Shown one piece after another: positions 31,112-41,902 of a stretch of DNA of 64,000 nucleotides. The notes beneath the pieces are model-generated. The model searched no databases. It was not told where the DNA came from and saw only the letters and a program-made list of their open reading frames with translations. The DNA comes from Telopea speciosissima (taxonomy: Eukaryota; Streptophyta; Magnoliopsida; Proteales; Proteaceae). Position 1 is the stretch's first letter, and each line of letters starts with the position of its first letter. The stretch is from contig NC_057919.1 in the NCBI RefSeq assembly GCF_018873765.1, forward strand, positions 24,902,698 through 24,966,697, written 5' to 3'. A program made the translations under genes and the position numbers.

Positions 31112-34100
31112 TGTTACACCCCCATTCCTGAACCACGGGGAATGCAATCAGAGCGTATCAATACGCTCCCAAACCACCAAGATCACAGATGCAGTAAATA
31201 GGATTAACTCATACACATGACCACAAAAGATTAAAATATATTAAAATAGTAATATCAAAGTCTACAGAATCTACCTGATAACTTATATAATGTTGTTTAA
31301 GTAATCCTCCCAGTACAAATCATTCCAATCAGGACCTATGTATTACCTACTATATAAATAATACATCTATCATGAAAGGAATCAAAAGAATACACCTATA
31401 ATTCAAAAATGAATAATCAAGTGCATCAAAAGATGGCCACCGGCCATAAGTCACTGTCCCGCCAAGGAACACACGTCACAGCAACACTCTGATCCGTGCT
31501 CCACGATCTCCGGAGCCCACCAATCAACGTAACTAGCCTCAGGAGTCTCATACTCCGTGCCACACTGCTCGAATGTACCTGCATCAACTAAAAATATGTT
31601 TCCTTGAGGAGTGAGCTCCAACTGAGCCCAATGAGTGGCTAAGCCACACAAGCATTCACAATAATATAATGAATGGGGTTGACTGTAAACCATGCATGAT
31701 GGACGGATACCAAGGTGTTCCATACCACCAAGGTAGACCGTACATCACATACAATTTACAATCATGCTATATGAATGAATGATGATGTATAGTTTTATTG
31801 TTATCCACCTAACACACAACTAAATCAGGTATAGTACTATAGCAACACCTTAGGTAACATCCCCGACATCGGTACCATGAACGGATGGTATACCGGCGAT
31901 GACAAACCCGAGTTGCGTTGGAAGCCTGCCATACCGGTCTCCACCAAGAGATATACGCAAACCCCCAAGTCAAATCCCGTCCTGGCATTCGGCCCAAAAT
32001 AAGGTCGATGCTCGAACTTCCCGGGTGGGTATACCCGAATAACGGTCGGAACCCACGGATTTGACCGACACCTAACCCCCTATCGGTAAGGGTCATAGTA
32101 CTGGGTAAACATTTGTCCTAGCCAGCATTCACCTATTATATGAGTGAGGTGCGCATGTGCATAGGCCAGAGGCCAAGTCCATAGATACCGAAATACGGTC
32201 GGTTGACTATCCTCTCGCCCCTCGAGCCCATGCGTACGTATACAAGTACGAGATGTGAATACCGAAGGTAGTCGATCGGTCACCATCCCGTTTCCACCTA
32301 ATGCAATGGACAACTCTAATGCAATTTCAAGTACGGCAATCTCAAGCCCAGCACCCATCGGCACTTGGATCCCGCTTCCGAAGCCCTAGATCTACATGCC
32401 ATGAGTGAGTCCATATTATGGAATCCCCAGGTCCAGCACCAACCGGCACCTGAGTCCCATAACTAAATCCAATACCATTCGCACCATAGTGCAATGAAAT
32501 AAATAATATCGCAAGACAAAAATGTAAAGTCCTATCAACATCTAAACATTTATATCGTCCTATATCTTACCAATAATTATATATTATAGCATACATGCAT
32601 GAATGGCATTCGCAAGACACGACACATAAACATTCCATAAATTAAGACGTTTGCTTAACTCACTCACATTAATTCTCAGTCAATCGTCAGTACAGAGTTC
32701 TTTAAATCTGCGTTTGATGCCAAGTACACTGTCCCACGTACTAATACGCCCTCGAGCCGGGTCAGTCAACCTAAAGAGAGTGTACAACGTGGAAAGAGAT
32801 TAGTGCCTTAGGGCTAGAAGAGTTGGGCCCCATAAGTTATCAAACAAGTGAAATAGGGGACCGGCACATACAAAGAAGGCTATATCATGTGCCTGTCCCT
32901 CTCGGACTTTCCCACCGTTCTCAGGGACTGGCACTTGCATGTGCCTGTCCATGTGCCTGTCCCTCTCGGACTTTCCCACCGGCAGATCTAGGTTCTCAGG
33001 GACTGGCACTTGCATGTGCCTGTCCATGTGCCTGTCCCTCTCGGACCTCCCACCGGCAGATCTTTCTCAGGGACTGGCACTTGCATGTGCCTGTCCATGT
33101 GCCTGTCCCTCTCGGACTTCCCACCGGCAGATCTGGTTTCTCAGGGACAGGCACTTGCATGTGCCTGTCCATGTGCCAGTCTTGCTATTCATGCCATTCT
33201 CAGAATGGTTTTACCTTGGGGTAAAATGGGGTATTCTTAGGGGTTTTTTTGGAGGTCTCTTTGGCCATGAAAACAACTCAATTAAGGTGCCATAGCACAC
33301 CCCCAACATGGGTTTGTAAACCCAATGATCGATTGATTGGGTTTTCCTCCATTAAAATACACATGGGAAGGGAACTCATGGGTATGGGTATTGGGGTTTT
33401 GAAGTGTCTTTAATCAATGTTATTTAACACCCCTCAAACCACACATCTACGGTCTTCCATGAGGGTTGGTGAAATGCATAAATGGAGGTAAATCCCCAAT
33501 TTTGGTTTCATAATTGGAGAAGGGTGAATGGGTTTAAGGTAGGGTTAGGTGCTTCATCGTTAAGCATCAAGGATTTACCATTAATAGCTCTTTTAATAAG
33601 GTAGGTGAAGCATTCATGGCTCATAATTCCAAACCCTAGGTCTATAAATTAGGAAGTGAGAGAGTGAGAGAGAGAGAGAGAGAGAATGCTCACCAATGTA
33701 GGAGAGCAAGCTTGGGTTCCACCTCTCTCCTTTCTTCTTCTTTTTCTTCTTTTTCTTTCTTTCCTTCTCTCCTTTCCTCTCCACAATTTAGGTTTTCTAT
33801 TGTGAGGTGAATAGTGGATTGACCCCTATTTACCTCACTTTAGTCTTAAGTCATGTTTGGTTGTCTTAGGTCTTTAGGTCCATTTTAAGTTATTGGGCCC
33901 ATTATACTACTAGGCCCATAATATGATTAGAAGGAACATCAGGTCCTAAGCCCATTCTAGTATTTATACTCATGAGTTATTAGGCTATTAACTTACTCCC
34001 AATCATCTGTAAGTGGGAACGGGTACATCGGGCGAGGGCCGGGCGGATCCTCGGAATGAGGAAATTCTAGGAATGCACCCTCGAAGATAAACTTTCCCCT

Positions 34101-34285
34101 ATCTCTGTCGATGTGCCTATCCTCGACGACTTCTCCAGAGTCACGGTCAACAATCTTGTGGGATGGCTTGAGTATCATGGCCCACAGTTCACGAGCGTAC
34201 TCCACTCCCGGTTCTACATAAAAGGTTCAAACCAGACCGATGGTCAGACCAGGTTTTAAATAGGGTTTTGGGCACGGATTTAATA
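31112..34285 (-). repeat. Gypsy LTR, upstream (5') copy in element sense
   Basis: This copy runs from TGTTACACCCCC to TTTAATA. The final C of TAACA is mutated to T relative to the other LTR. Its length is 3,174 bp. It is collinear with the left copy, with scattered C/T and G/A differences, a different minisatellite array (32.88-33.18 kb) and shorter AG and CTT tracts (33655-33685 and 33735-33770). Confidence 0.95.
32885..33185. repeat. LTR minisatellite, second copy
   Basis: Units with CACTTGCATGTGCCTGTCC start near 32930, 33006, 33075 and 33150. They are arranged as in the left LTR but with different inter-unit lengths and one truncated unit at the left edge. Confidence 0.85.
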
Positions 34286-34290
34286 GTGGT
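34286..34290. repeat. Target-site duplication GTGGT, right copy
   Basis: This is identical to 20690-20694. Beyond it the copia frame resumes with SLYILDSTPP and FDIWHWRLGHLGPSSV. Confidence 0.95.
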
Positions 34291-37125
34291 AGTCTTTACA
34301 TCCTTGATTCAACCCCACCCTTTGCATCGACGGCAGTCCCTGAAAATCATTTTGACATTTGGCATTGGCGGTTGGGTCATCTGGGTCCTTCTTCTGTTTC
34401 CTCCTTACATCGCACTTTTCCTGATGTTTTGTTTTCTAATAAGTGCACCTGCACCGTATGTCCTTTAACTAAACAACACCGTCTTCCCTTTTCTAAGAGT
34501 TTAATTTCCATCACTTCATGTTTTGAATTAGTTCACTTTGATGTTTGGGGACCCTACCGGACAACTTCTTTATTCGGCGCCTGTTATTTTTTAACTATTG
34601 TGGATGATTTCTCTTGCAGTACGTGGATATTTCTTATGACTGCTAAATCTGAAGTTAATTTTTTAATTCCCCAATTTTTTTGCCATGGTACATAACCAAT
34701 TTCATGTTACAATTAAATGTATTCGTTCTGACAATGCCTCTGAATTTTTTAATCACCCCACTTCTCATTATCTCAAGTCTTTGGGGATCCTACAATAATC
34801 TAGTTGTGTTGCTACTCCCCAACAGAATGGAGTCGTGGAGCTCAAGCACAAACATCTTCTTAATTTTGCGCGTGCTCTTCGCTTCTAGTCTAGTCTTCCT
34901 ATTTAGTTTTGGGGTGAGTGTATTTTGACCGCTGCCTATTTAATTAACCGCCTTCCAACTCAAGTCTTGCAAGGACGTTCCCCATATGAAATCCTCCATC
35001 ACCACCCACCTGCCATCTCCCATTTGAGAGTTTTTGGTTCTCTTTGTTTTGGGCGCAATCATGCTACCCAACACATATTTGATCAACGTGCTTCACCGGG
35101 TGTATTTATCGGGTACCCTTATGGTCAAAAGGGATATCGGATTCTTGACCTCCAAACAAAGAAGATTTATGTTTCCAGGGATGTCGTGTTCCATGAACAC
35201 ATATTTCCCTATGCCATACTGCCAACCCAAGTACCCCTTGGTTCCCCCGTCCTTCCCCTCCCACCTTCCCATGATGACACCCCTATGGACACCGAAACCC
35301 ACCCTATCCCAACATCGCCTTCCCCTACCAACCCTCCCTCTACCGAACCGGTCCCTACAGCCATTGCCGAACCAGTCCCTACTCCCATTCCCGAATCCCC
35401 TGCCCTCTACACTCGCCCACAGTGTCAAACCCATCCCCCTTGCTGCCTACAGGACTATCATTACTTCTGCAGCCTTGCGCAGTCGCCCTCTTCAGGTGCT
35501 TCCCTAATTCACCCTTTGCAAAAATTTCTCTCTTATTCTCGCTTTAATTCTTCCCATAATGCTTTTATTACTTCTGTTATTCTTGACAAAGAACCTGCTT
35601 TGTTTAGTGAGGCCATGCACCGTCAGGTATGGAAAGATGCTATGCAGACTGAATTACAGGCTTTAACTCAAAATGACACTTGGTCTCTTGTTCCTCTCCC
35701 CCTTGGTAAGAAACCCATTGGCTCTAAATGGGTGTTTAAAATCAAGCGTCACTCGGATGGTAGTATTGAGTGTTACAAGGCCCGTCTTGTCACTAAAGGA
35801 TACACCCAGATTGAAGGTGTTGATTACCATGACACCTATGCTCCGGTAGCCAAGCTCGTCATAGTTCGGGTTTTATTAGCTCTTGCTGCTGCCCAGGGAT
35901 GGCCCCTTCACCAAATGGATGTCAATAATGCCTTTTTACACGGGTGATATGCACGAAGAGGTTTATATGTCTCTTTCCCCTGGATATCATCGTAAGGGGG
36001 AGATGCTAGTTTGTCGCCTCCATAAATCACTATATGGCCTGAAACAAGCTTCGCGTTAATGGTATTCCAAGTTTTCCACTGCCCTATGTGATTGTGGTTT
36101 CCGCCATAGTTCTGCAGATGACTCCCTTTTCATTCTCCACAAGGGAACCTCGGCAGTTTTTGTACTGTTATATGTTGATGATGTCGTTATCACCGGTTCA
36201 GATACACACTTAATTCAAGAAGTTCAGGATATGTCACACCGCCAATTTCACATCAAGGATCTTGGCCAGCTTAAGTACTTCTTGGGGATTGAGGTTGCTC
36301 GGTCCAATCAGGGTTTATATTTATGTCAACATAAATATGTACTTGACATCCTTGATGATTGTGGTTACATCGGTGCCCGACTAGTGGACACCCCTATGGA
36401 AGAAAATTTGAAGCTCTCTAATGGTATGAGTGACATTCTTGCCGATCCTACCAGTTATCGCCGCCTTGTTGGACGGTTAATTTATCTCATGGTCACCAGA
36501 TCCGATATTGTACATATCGTCAACATTCTCAGCCAGTTTATGCACCAGCCGTGACAGCCTCATTTGGATGCTGCCCTTCGCTTGTTACAGTATCTTAAGG
36601 CCATTCCAGGGCAAGGTCTCCATTATCCTTCCCATAACTCCCTGGACCTCAAAGTTTATTGTGATTCAAATTGGGCTAGTTGCCCCATGACCAGGCGATC
36701 TACCACCGGCTACTGTGTCATGCTAGGTTCCAATTTGGTTTCCTGGAAAACCAAGAAGCAACAACCCATCTCTAGATCTTCTGCTGAGGTTGAATACCAC
36801 GCCATGGCTATCGCCACTTGTGAGCTTATCTGGTTAACATACCTACTACGCGATATCAGTCTCCCCTTTCATACGTTGGTGCCATTGTATTGTGACAACC
36901 AGGTAGCTCTCCACATTGCTGCTAATCCTGTCTATCACGAACACACCAAGCACATTAAGATAGATTGTCATCTAGTTCATGAGCGACAATAGCAAGGTCT
37001 CATCATTCCTAGTAAGGTTGCCTCCAAGCATCAACTTGCTGACATCTTCACCAAGGCACTTGGTCATGAGCAATTTCTATTCTTACTGTCCAAGTTGGGA
37101 GTTCGTAACCTCCACGCTCCAACTT
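34291..37125 (+). pseudogene. Copia integrase, reverse transcriptase and RNase H, broken
   Basis: The pre-integrase zinc region (WHWRLGHLG, then CTCTVCPLTKQHRLPF) leads into the integrase core: HFDVWGPYRTTS, then SDNASEF, then TPQQNGVVELKHKHLLN with the catalytic Glu. The RT part reads WVFKIKRHSDGSIECYKARL, YAPVAKLV and [12 protein letters not shown] frameshift near 35945 follows, then [17 protein letters not shown] and the YVDD active site at 36171-36182. RNase H reads YCDSNWASCPMTRRSTTGYC, SWKTKKQQPISRSSAEVEYH and HTKHIKIDCHLVHE. Stops occur at about 34800, 34890, 36057, 36552 and 36990. All domains of a copia pol are readable but not translatable as one protein. Confidence 0.9.
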
Positions 37126-37134
37126 GAGGGGGAG
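37124..37134 (+). promoter_or_regulatory. Copia polypurine tract
   Basis: TTGAGGGGGAG directly precedes the right LTR, the standard position for plus-strand DNA priming. Confidence 0.85.
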
Positions 37135-37306
37135 TCTTATCGTATTATCTCCACCGAGATCCCCACGTTTCCTTCCTTATCTTGTATTCCAATTTTGTAG
37201 TATATTTCCTTTTATATAGGAGAAGAGTTAGGATTGTATTTGTATATATACATATCTTTATAGTTATACAAAGCAAGTGATTAAATCCAATTTGGTTACT
37301 CAACCT

Positions 37307-37311
<5 letters not shown>
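37135..37311 (+). repeat. Right (3') LTR of the copia element
   Basis: This 177-bp LTR starts TCTTATCGTATTAT and ends CAACCTTAAC(A). Compared with the left LTR it lacks a short TTTATTTA-type insertion and a CTTCTT repeat near the start. Confidence 0.85.

Positions 37312-37382
<71 letters not shown>
37312..37382. repeat. Compound (AC)n(AG)n microsatellite
   Basis: About 25 bp of AC repeat are followed by about 46 bp of AG repeat. The left flank of the copia carries a shorter CA run and a GA run, so the copia appears to have entered this simple repeat. In the transpeptidase gene's sense the tract is a CT/GT-rich upstream element. Confidence 0.95.
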
Positions 37383-37384
<2 letters not shown>

Positions 37385-38049
37385 GATGCTTAACTAATGG
37401 GGCCTAGATAAGGCCGATGGGAATTAGGAATAATGGAATCACAGAAGGCCACAGAATGAATTTGGACTCTGGGCAGAAAATGTCTAAACAAAATAGGAAC
37501 AACAGAGGGGACTCAGTGACGGAATTGCCCCTCAATTTGGGATTTTATCATGAAAATATAAATGAAGTTGTATACTATACCCATCCTCCCATTAATTTCC
37601 TTCCTCCGTGTCCAAGGATCTACAATCTACATCCAAGTTTCAATATTGGATCCAGATCTTCTACGCGCGGGTTGCCTGTCCTGCCATGCTGTGCAGACAC
37701 AAGGCGGTACATAATGACCGCCTTACCCCTACCCAAACACCTTGCCCAAGTGGGGGTAAGGCAGTCATTGCACGTGGCCCTGTGTCTGTGCAGCACAAGC
37801 AGGACAAGGTAGTGTGCTGTAGAAGATCTGTGTTGTTCAATATCACAGTTAATGTGAGGGGGAGGATCTACAATGAAAAAAAATGAAGATCAAATAGGGA
37901 GGCAAAGGAAGTGCTCGAGGGAATGCAAAAAGAAAGACAATTAAGAGTCAATACTACTACCATTTGGATTGATTATCAGAGTATGGTAGATCTGTTGGAA
38001 TGTGATATGGATTGATGGTCTTGGGAGGTTTTTACTTTTTTGTTAGACA
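37383..38049. other. Displaced upstream flank of the transpeptidase gene, no gene seen
   Basis: Before the copia insertion this DNA would have lain directly upstream of the transpeptidase gene, so it may hold the original promoter. No TATA box at a convincing distance was identified. An internal near-palindrome spans about 37640-37810: GCACAAGCAGGAC on one side, GTCCTGCCATGCTGTGCAGAC on the other, with GGCGGTACATAATGACCGCC in between. Confidence 0.4.
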
Positions 38050-38168
38050 TTAAGGCTACGTTTGTTATGCATTTTAGGACGATTTCGCATTCTTGGACGA
38101 GAAAAACAACTGTTTTTATCATCCAAGTATGCGGAATCGACCAAGAATGCATACCAAATGATGCTTAA
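38050..38168. mobile_element. MITE, about 120 bp
   Basis: The left end TAAGGCTACGTTTGTTATGCATT pairs imperfectly with the right end, whose complement is TAAGCATCATTTGGTATGCATT. The interior is palindromic (CATTCTTGG..CCAAGAATG). It is non-coding, with no certain target duplication. Confidence 0.5.
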
Positions 38169-38616
38169 ATATACTATGAACAAGATTGTATTGTAACTAT
38201 TGTTAAAGCAAGATAATACTTACATTTCGGTAGTTTACCATCTAGTAAAAGTAAAGGTTGGAATGAAAAAGATTATGATGCATGTAGATGATCATGTATG
38301 TTCTTTCGTTTTTTGCTAGTGTTTGTTTTTCTCCATACAAAACACACACAAAAAAGGATAGCAAAAATCGATTAGAATCAATAATATTAGGCTAGGCTGA
38401 TTTTGATTCAAATGTGATAATTCACATGATCCGATTCCAATTACTAAAACTATGTATGATCCACTTAAGCAAGAGCAGTTTATACCTCCGGCATTCCCAA
38501 GTCCACCCCTCTTTCAGTCATCATTGCCCACGGCACTTGGACCCCCCTCCCCTTTCCCCCCCCCTCCCACCCTCTCCCGAATCTAGAACTCCCTCTCCTA
38601 CCTTCCCCCCTTCCCC

Positions 38617-39345
38617 CCCCCCCATCCCATGCGGATAAGATCATTTGGCTTCCCGCTCCAAATGGCCTCTTCACTTTCAGTTTTGCCTGGAACCTAGCTA
38701 GATCCCAAGCCCCATCTGTCATTTGGCACAAGCTAGTCTGGTTCAAAGGTCACATCCCTCACCATACCTTCCTGGAGAAACCTCAGCCTTTGCCTCCCAA
38801 CCCAAGACTTTCTTCTTCACAGAAGAATCCCAGTTTCCCCCTCTTGTCTCTTTTGTTGGACCAGCCATGAAGACATTGATCACCTCTTCTTTGACTGCCC
38901 GTTCTCTTCTACGATCTAGAAAAAAGCCCTCTCTTTTATTTGGCCTCGCAGAAGGAGACCCCTCCCCTTTGCTAGAGAGTGGCTTTGGCTGGACATGAGT
39001 TTTCCTAGGCAAACTATATGCGACACTATTGGCAAGCTTGTGTTTGGTGCGACCCTGTAATACATTTGGATGGAAAGGAACCTTAGGAGATGGATCTCCA
39101 ATTCTCGTTCGTTCGACTTGATTTGGAAAGCCATCTTCTTTGATGTCTCCTCCAAACTTGGTGTTTTGCCTTTGAAGGCCCTTCCGAACTCCCCAAGGAA
39201 CAGGCATATTGTTGTATCCTGGGGTTTAGACAGCTCTTTTTTGAGAACCTGTTAGTTGGTTCGCTTCCCCTTCCACCTCTCCTCCCTTTGTATATCCCCC
39301 CCCCCTTCTTTCCTTCTTCTCATTGGTAATACATTTTATTCACCA
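38617..39345 (+). mobile_element. L1-type LINE 3' end, decayed
   Basis: Frames on the plus strand spell the zinc-binding tail of a plant L1 reverse transcriptase. Words include SVIWHKLVWFKGHIP, then an MKTLITSSLT region that in another frame reads DHLFFDCPFS, then ERNLRRWISNSRSFDLIWKA. Several frameshifts and stops separate them. It ends in a pyrimidine-rich 3' UTR and TTTATTCACCAAAAAAA at about 39325-39345, a typical LINE end. The RT catalytic region is missing. Open frames on the opposite strand (38480-39207) are shadows of this element. Confidence 0.6.
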
Positions 39346-39831
39346 AAAAAATATATATATTATAACACAATTTTACCAGGTGTATAAATAGTTTTTACTC
39401 ATAAAACAAATGGAACCTTAAGATATACCATAAGGAAAAAGATCTCATGCTGCCCAAGGGTAAGGTATAGAACTCAGATAATCTCTCTAAGGGTGTCAAA
39501 ACCAAACCGAAATTGAATACCGAACGTGAAATCGAACCGAATTAACCTAATCGAATTGAATCGAATAAATTCGGTTTGTTTCGGTTCTAGTATATGAGCA
39601 TTTAATTTGGTTTAATTCGGTTACGGTTTTAGTTTAAAAATCATCAATTTGAACCTGAAACCGAACTGAATACCACAACTGAATCCAAAACCCTATATCT
39701 TTTGTTTTTTCTAATGGTGTTGCCTTTCCTTTTAGAACCATAATTTTGGTGTGTTTCTCTGACTTTATTGATGGGTAAGCTGAAAGATAAGATCTGAAAG
39801 GAGAACTCACTTGGGATTCTTATTTATTTAT

Positions 39832-41653
39832 GGGAAATTTACACATACCACCCCTAAGGTTTGACGAAAGGATATTTTCACCCCCTAGTTTTGGAAAATT
39901 TTGCGTACCCCCCTGAGGTTTGCAAACAGTAACAAATAAGCCCATTTCATCAGTTTATGACTAACACTGTTAAAAATTAGACTTGAACTGACGGAATTGC
40001 CCTTCTAAGAATAACCCAAAAAAAAAAAAAAAAAAAAACACCAAAATGTGCAACTCATCTTCCCCAAAATCGATTGGGGAAGATGAGTTGCAACCATCCC
40101 AGCGCCCCATTGATTCATCAATTACCCTTAAAAGAACTCCCAAAAAAAAAATTTTTTGGGTTTCAAACTGGAAAAAAATCCCAAATCAAAACCCTTTTGC
40201 GCACCTGAGATACTCCAGGCGAGAGAAATATTATCACTTTTGATTACAGAACCGGATGACTATGTATCAGAATCGAAGAAGAAGAAGAGGAGGGGACGAA
40301 CCTACTTGAATGACTTCTCAGATTCTTCTTCTCACCTCCACTTCATGGGTTTTTTTCCCCTGTCTAATCCAGATCTAGTGGGTTTAAAAGTTTCAGTTTT
40401 GATTTTTGAGTGTTTAGTTCATGAAGTGGAATATGCATTTGGGGCAGACCTAAAGTGATTACCGCTGATTTCAATTTCAGAATTCTGTAGTCCAAAGAGC
40501 ACTTGATTTCTAGAGCTGTGGTGTTTTGGATCGTTCCAGCAGACCTAGGCGACACCAAATCTGTAGATTTCAAGCTATTTGAGACGGTTCCAGAGGTTAC
40601 AATTCGCTTTCCCCTCATCTTCCCCAAACTTTTAGGGTTTGAAAATGGGGAAGATGAGTTGGGCTTTCTTCTTGGGAATCATGAGGAGCATATCCTAGAA
40701 TTTTCAACAGAAAACAGATTATTTCAGAGCACACTGAGGAATGGTTCTCAAACTTTGTGAAATACAAGTGCCTTTGTGCTCACACTCCGATGGAGAATGA
40801 GTAGATTCTTCAAACTTATGATGATTATGTGAGACAACCTTCCAGAGAGGAAACTGGCACAGTGCGGAAATGTTCTACAGTGCTCTAATTCCCCTTCAAA
40901 ATATCATAAAAGGTAGAGGGCCGCTTCCTAGAATCAGTAGTTAGCTCCTGAAAATGGAAGGACAGGCTGTATCTTAAAAGTGTGCTCTTCAATTGCAAGA
41001 AAGAAGTGATGGAACATCCAATTGCAGAAGAGACGAAGAACTGGAGAATGAGACCTAAATTAATTGATTATTGAACGACATATGGGTTTTTGCTCTTTCT
41101 TTGATTGAGCCCATCTGAGACTCTGGAATCTAAATTCTGGATTGAATCGACCATACCTATTGTTTGTTTCTCCTGCTGTTTTCCAATTTCTTTTTATTTT
41201 TAACTTCAATGGATCGAGTTCTTGTGTATTGAATGACCTTGATTTGGGATTTTTTCCCAGTTTGCCTAGGTTTTTCCAATTTAAAACTCATTCATTTTAT
41301 TTCTCTTAATCATAATTACAGAAACAAAAGAAAAACCCTTATGGTTTTGAAACTTGCAACTCATCTTCCCCAATTGAATTGGGGAAGATGAGTTGTAGGT
41401 TTTTTTTTTTTTTTTTTTTTTTTCCTTTGTAAGGGTAATTTTGTCCATTCACCTCTTTTTTTTTTGGGTTCTTCTTAGAGAAGGGTAATTCCGTCAGTTC
41501 AAGTCTAATTTTTAACAGTGTTAGTCATTAACTAACAGAATGGGCTTATTTGTTACCGTTTGCAAACCTTAGGGGGGTACGCAGAATTTTCCAAAAGTAG
41601 GGGGTGAAAATATCCTTTCGTCAAACCTCAGGGATGGTATGTGTAAATTTCCC
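39832..41653. mobile_element. Mutator-like element with perfect 9-bp target duplication
   Basis: GGGAAATTTACACATACC at 39832 and its exact complement ending at 41653 begin terminal inverted repeats of roughly 200 bp. They carry matched words GTTTGACGAAAGGATATTTT, GTTTGCAAAC and AGACTTGAACTGACGG. TTTATTTAT flanks both sides (39823-39831 and 41654-41662), a perfect 9-bp duplication diagnostic of Mutator-type transposition. There is no transposase. The interior has long A and T runs next to the repeats, and small open frames (40156-40458, 40503-40760, plus strand) with no recognised family. Confidence 0.85.
40050..41397. repeat. Repeated 15-mer GGGGAAGATGAGTTG inside the MULE
   Basis: The word occurs near 40078, 40666 and 41383 on the plus strand and as its complement CAACTCATCTTCCCC near 40050 and 41356. 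The pairs at each end (40050/40078 and 41356/41383) form two small hairpins with loops of about 12-14 bases. The central copy lies in an open frame. Confidence 0.7.
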
Positions 41654-41902
41654 TTTATTTATTAATATTTCTGGTTCCTTTAAGGTTTTGTGAGCATTTC
41701 ATTTATACAAATGGAGTTTCTTGAGAACATAGCAAGACAGCAACAACTGGCAACCTGGCAGAATAGAACTGTATTGGAGAACCAAATTATAATCGTAATT
41801 GAACCGAAAAGATTTAGATTCGGTTTCCGCTTCCAAAACCAACTCGATTTCAGATCACACCATCACAGCATGGAACTGAACCGATTGACGCCCTAATCTC
41901 CC

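Larger units (their letters stand above)
20695..34285 (-). mobile_element. Ty3/gypsy chromovirus (Tekay/Del-like), nested in the copia
   Basis: A 13,591-bp element with LTRs of 3,241 and 3,174 bp and a GTGGT target duplication. Its coding order on the minus strand is gag, protease, reverse transcriptase-RNase H, integrase and chromodomain. The primer-binding site (initiator Met type) is at 31097-31108 and the polypurine tract at 23936-23948, both in minus-strand order. The GKLSPRYIGPYEIL and GVHDVFHTSMLRKY words in the integrase tail, together with the chromodomain, point to the Tekay/Del lineage. Each coding segment has one or more stops or frameshifts, so the copy is inactive. The 5' untranslated part, in element sense, contains a separate antisense ORF (29.5-30.8 kb). 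LTR differences are mostly C/T and G/A, suggesting methylation-linked decay. Confidence 0.95.
19061..37311 (+). mobile_element. Ty1/copia retrotransposon, degenerate, split by a gypsy element
   Basis: Short LTRs (19061-19250 and 37135-37311) flank gag, protease, integrase, reverse transcriptase and RNase H in copia order. Removing the 13.6-kb gypsy insertion and one 5-bp duplication leaves about 4.65 kb. A primer-binding site TGGTATCAGC follows the left LTR, and a polypurine tract TTGAGGGGGAG precedes the right LTR. Coding is interrupted by several stops and frameshifts, so it is inactive. The insertion is in a CA/GA microsatellite: the left flank has (CA)n, a short spacer and GAGAGAG; the right flank has (AC)n(AG)n. 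A clean 5-bp target duplication cannot be recognised there. The element is antisense to the transpeptidase gene. Confidence 0.9.
39488..41894. mobile_element. hAT-like non-autonomous element, interrupted by a MULE
   Basis: The left end TAAGGGTGTCAAAACC is matched by a right end whose complement is AGGGCGTCAATCGGTTC. CCGAA/TTCGG words fill both subterminal regions (39500-39690 and 41800-41890). AATCTCTC (39480-39487) and AATCTCCC (41895-41902) match at 7 of 8 bases and are a plausible hAT-sized target duplication. Removing the 1.8-kb MULE leaves a non-coding element of about 0.58 kb. The ends resemble those of the element at 0.17-1.45 kb. Confidence 0.6.

Noticed and set aside
35093..35434. 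Gly/Arg-rich minus-strand frame
   Set aside because: It is the complement of a Pro/Thr-rich linker in the copia polyprotein, so it is a compositional shadow.
38480..39207. Long open frames on the minus strand
   Set aside because: They lie antisense to a recognisable L1 LINE 3' end, and their sequence (Gly/Arg-rich from C-runs) has no family signature.
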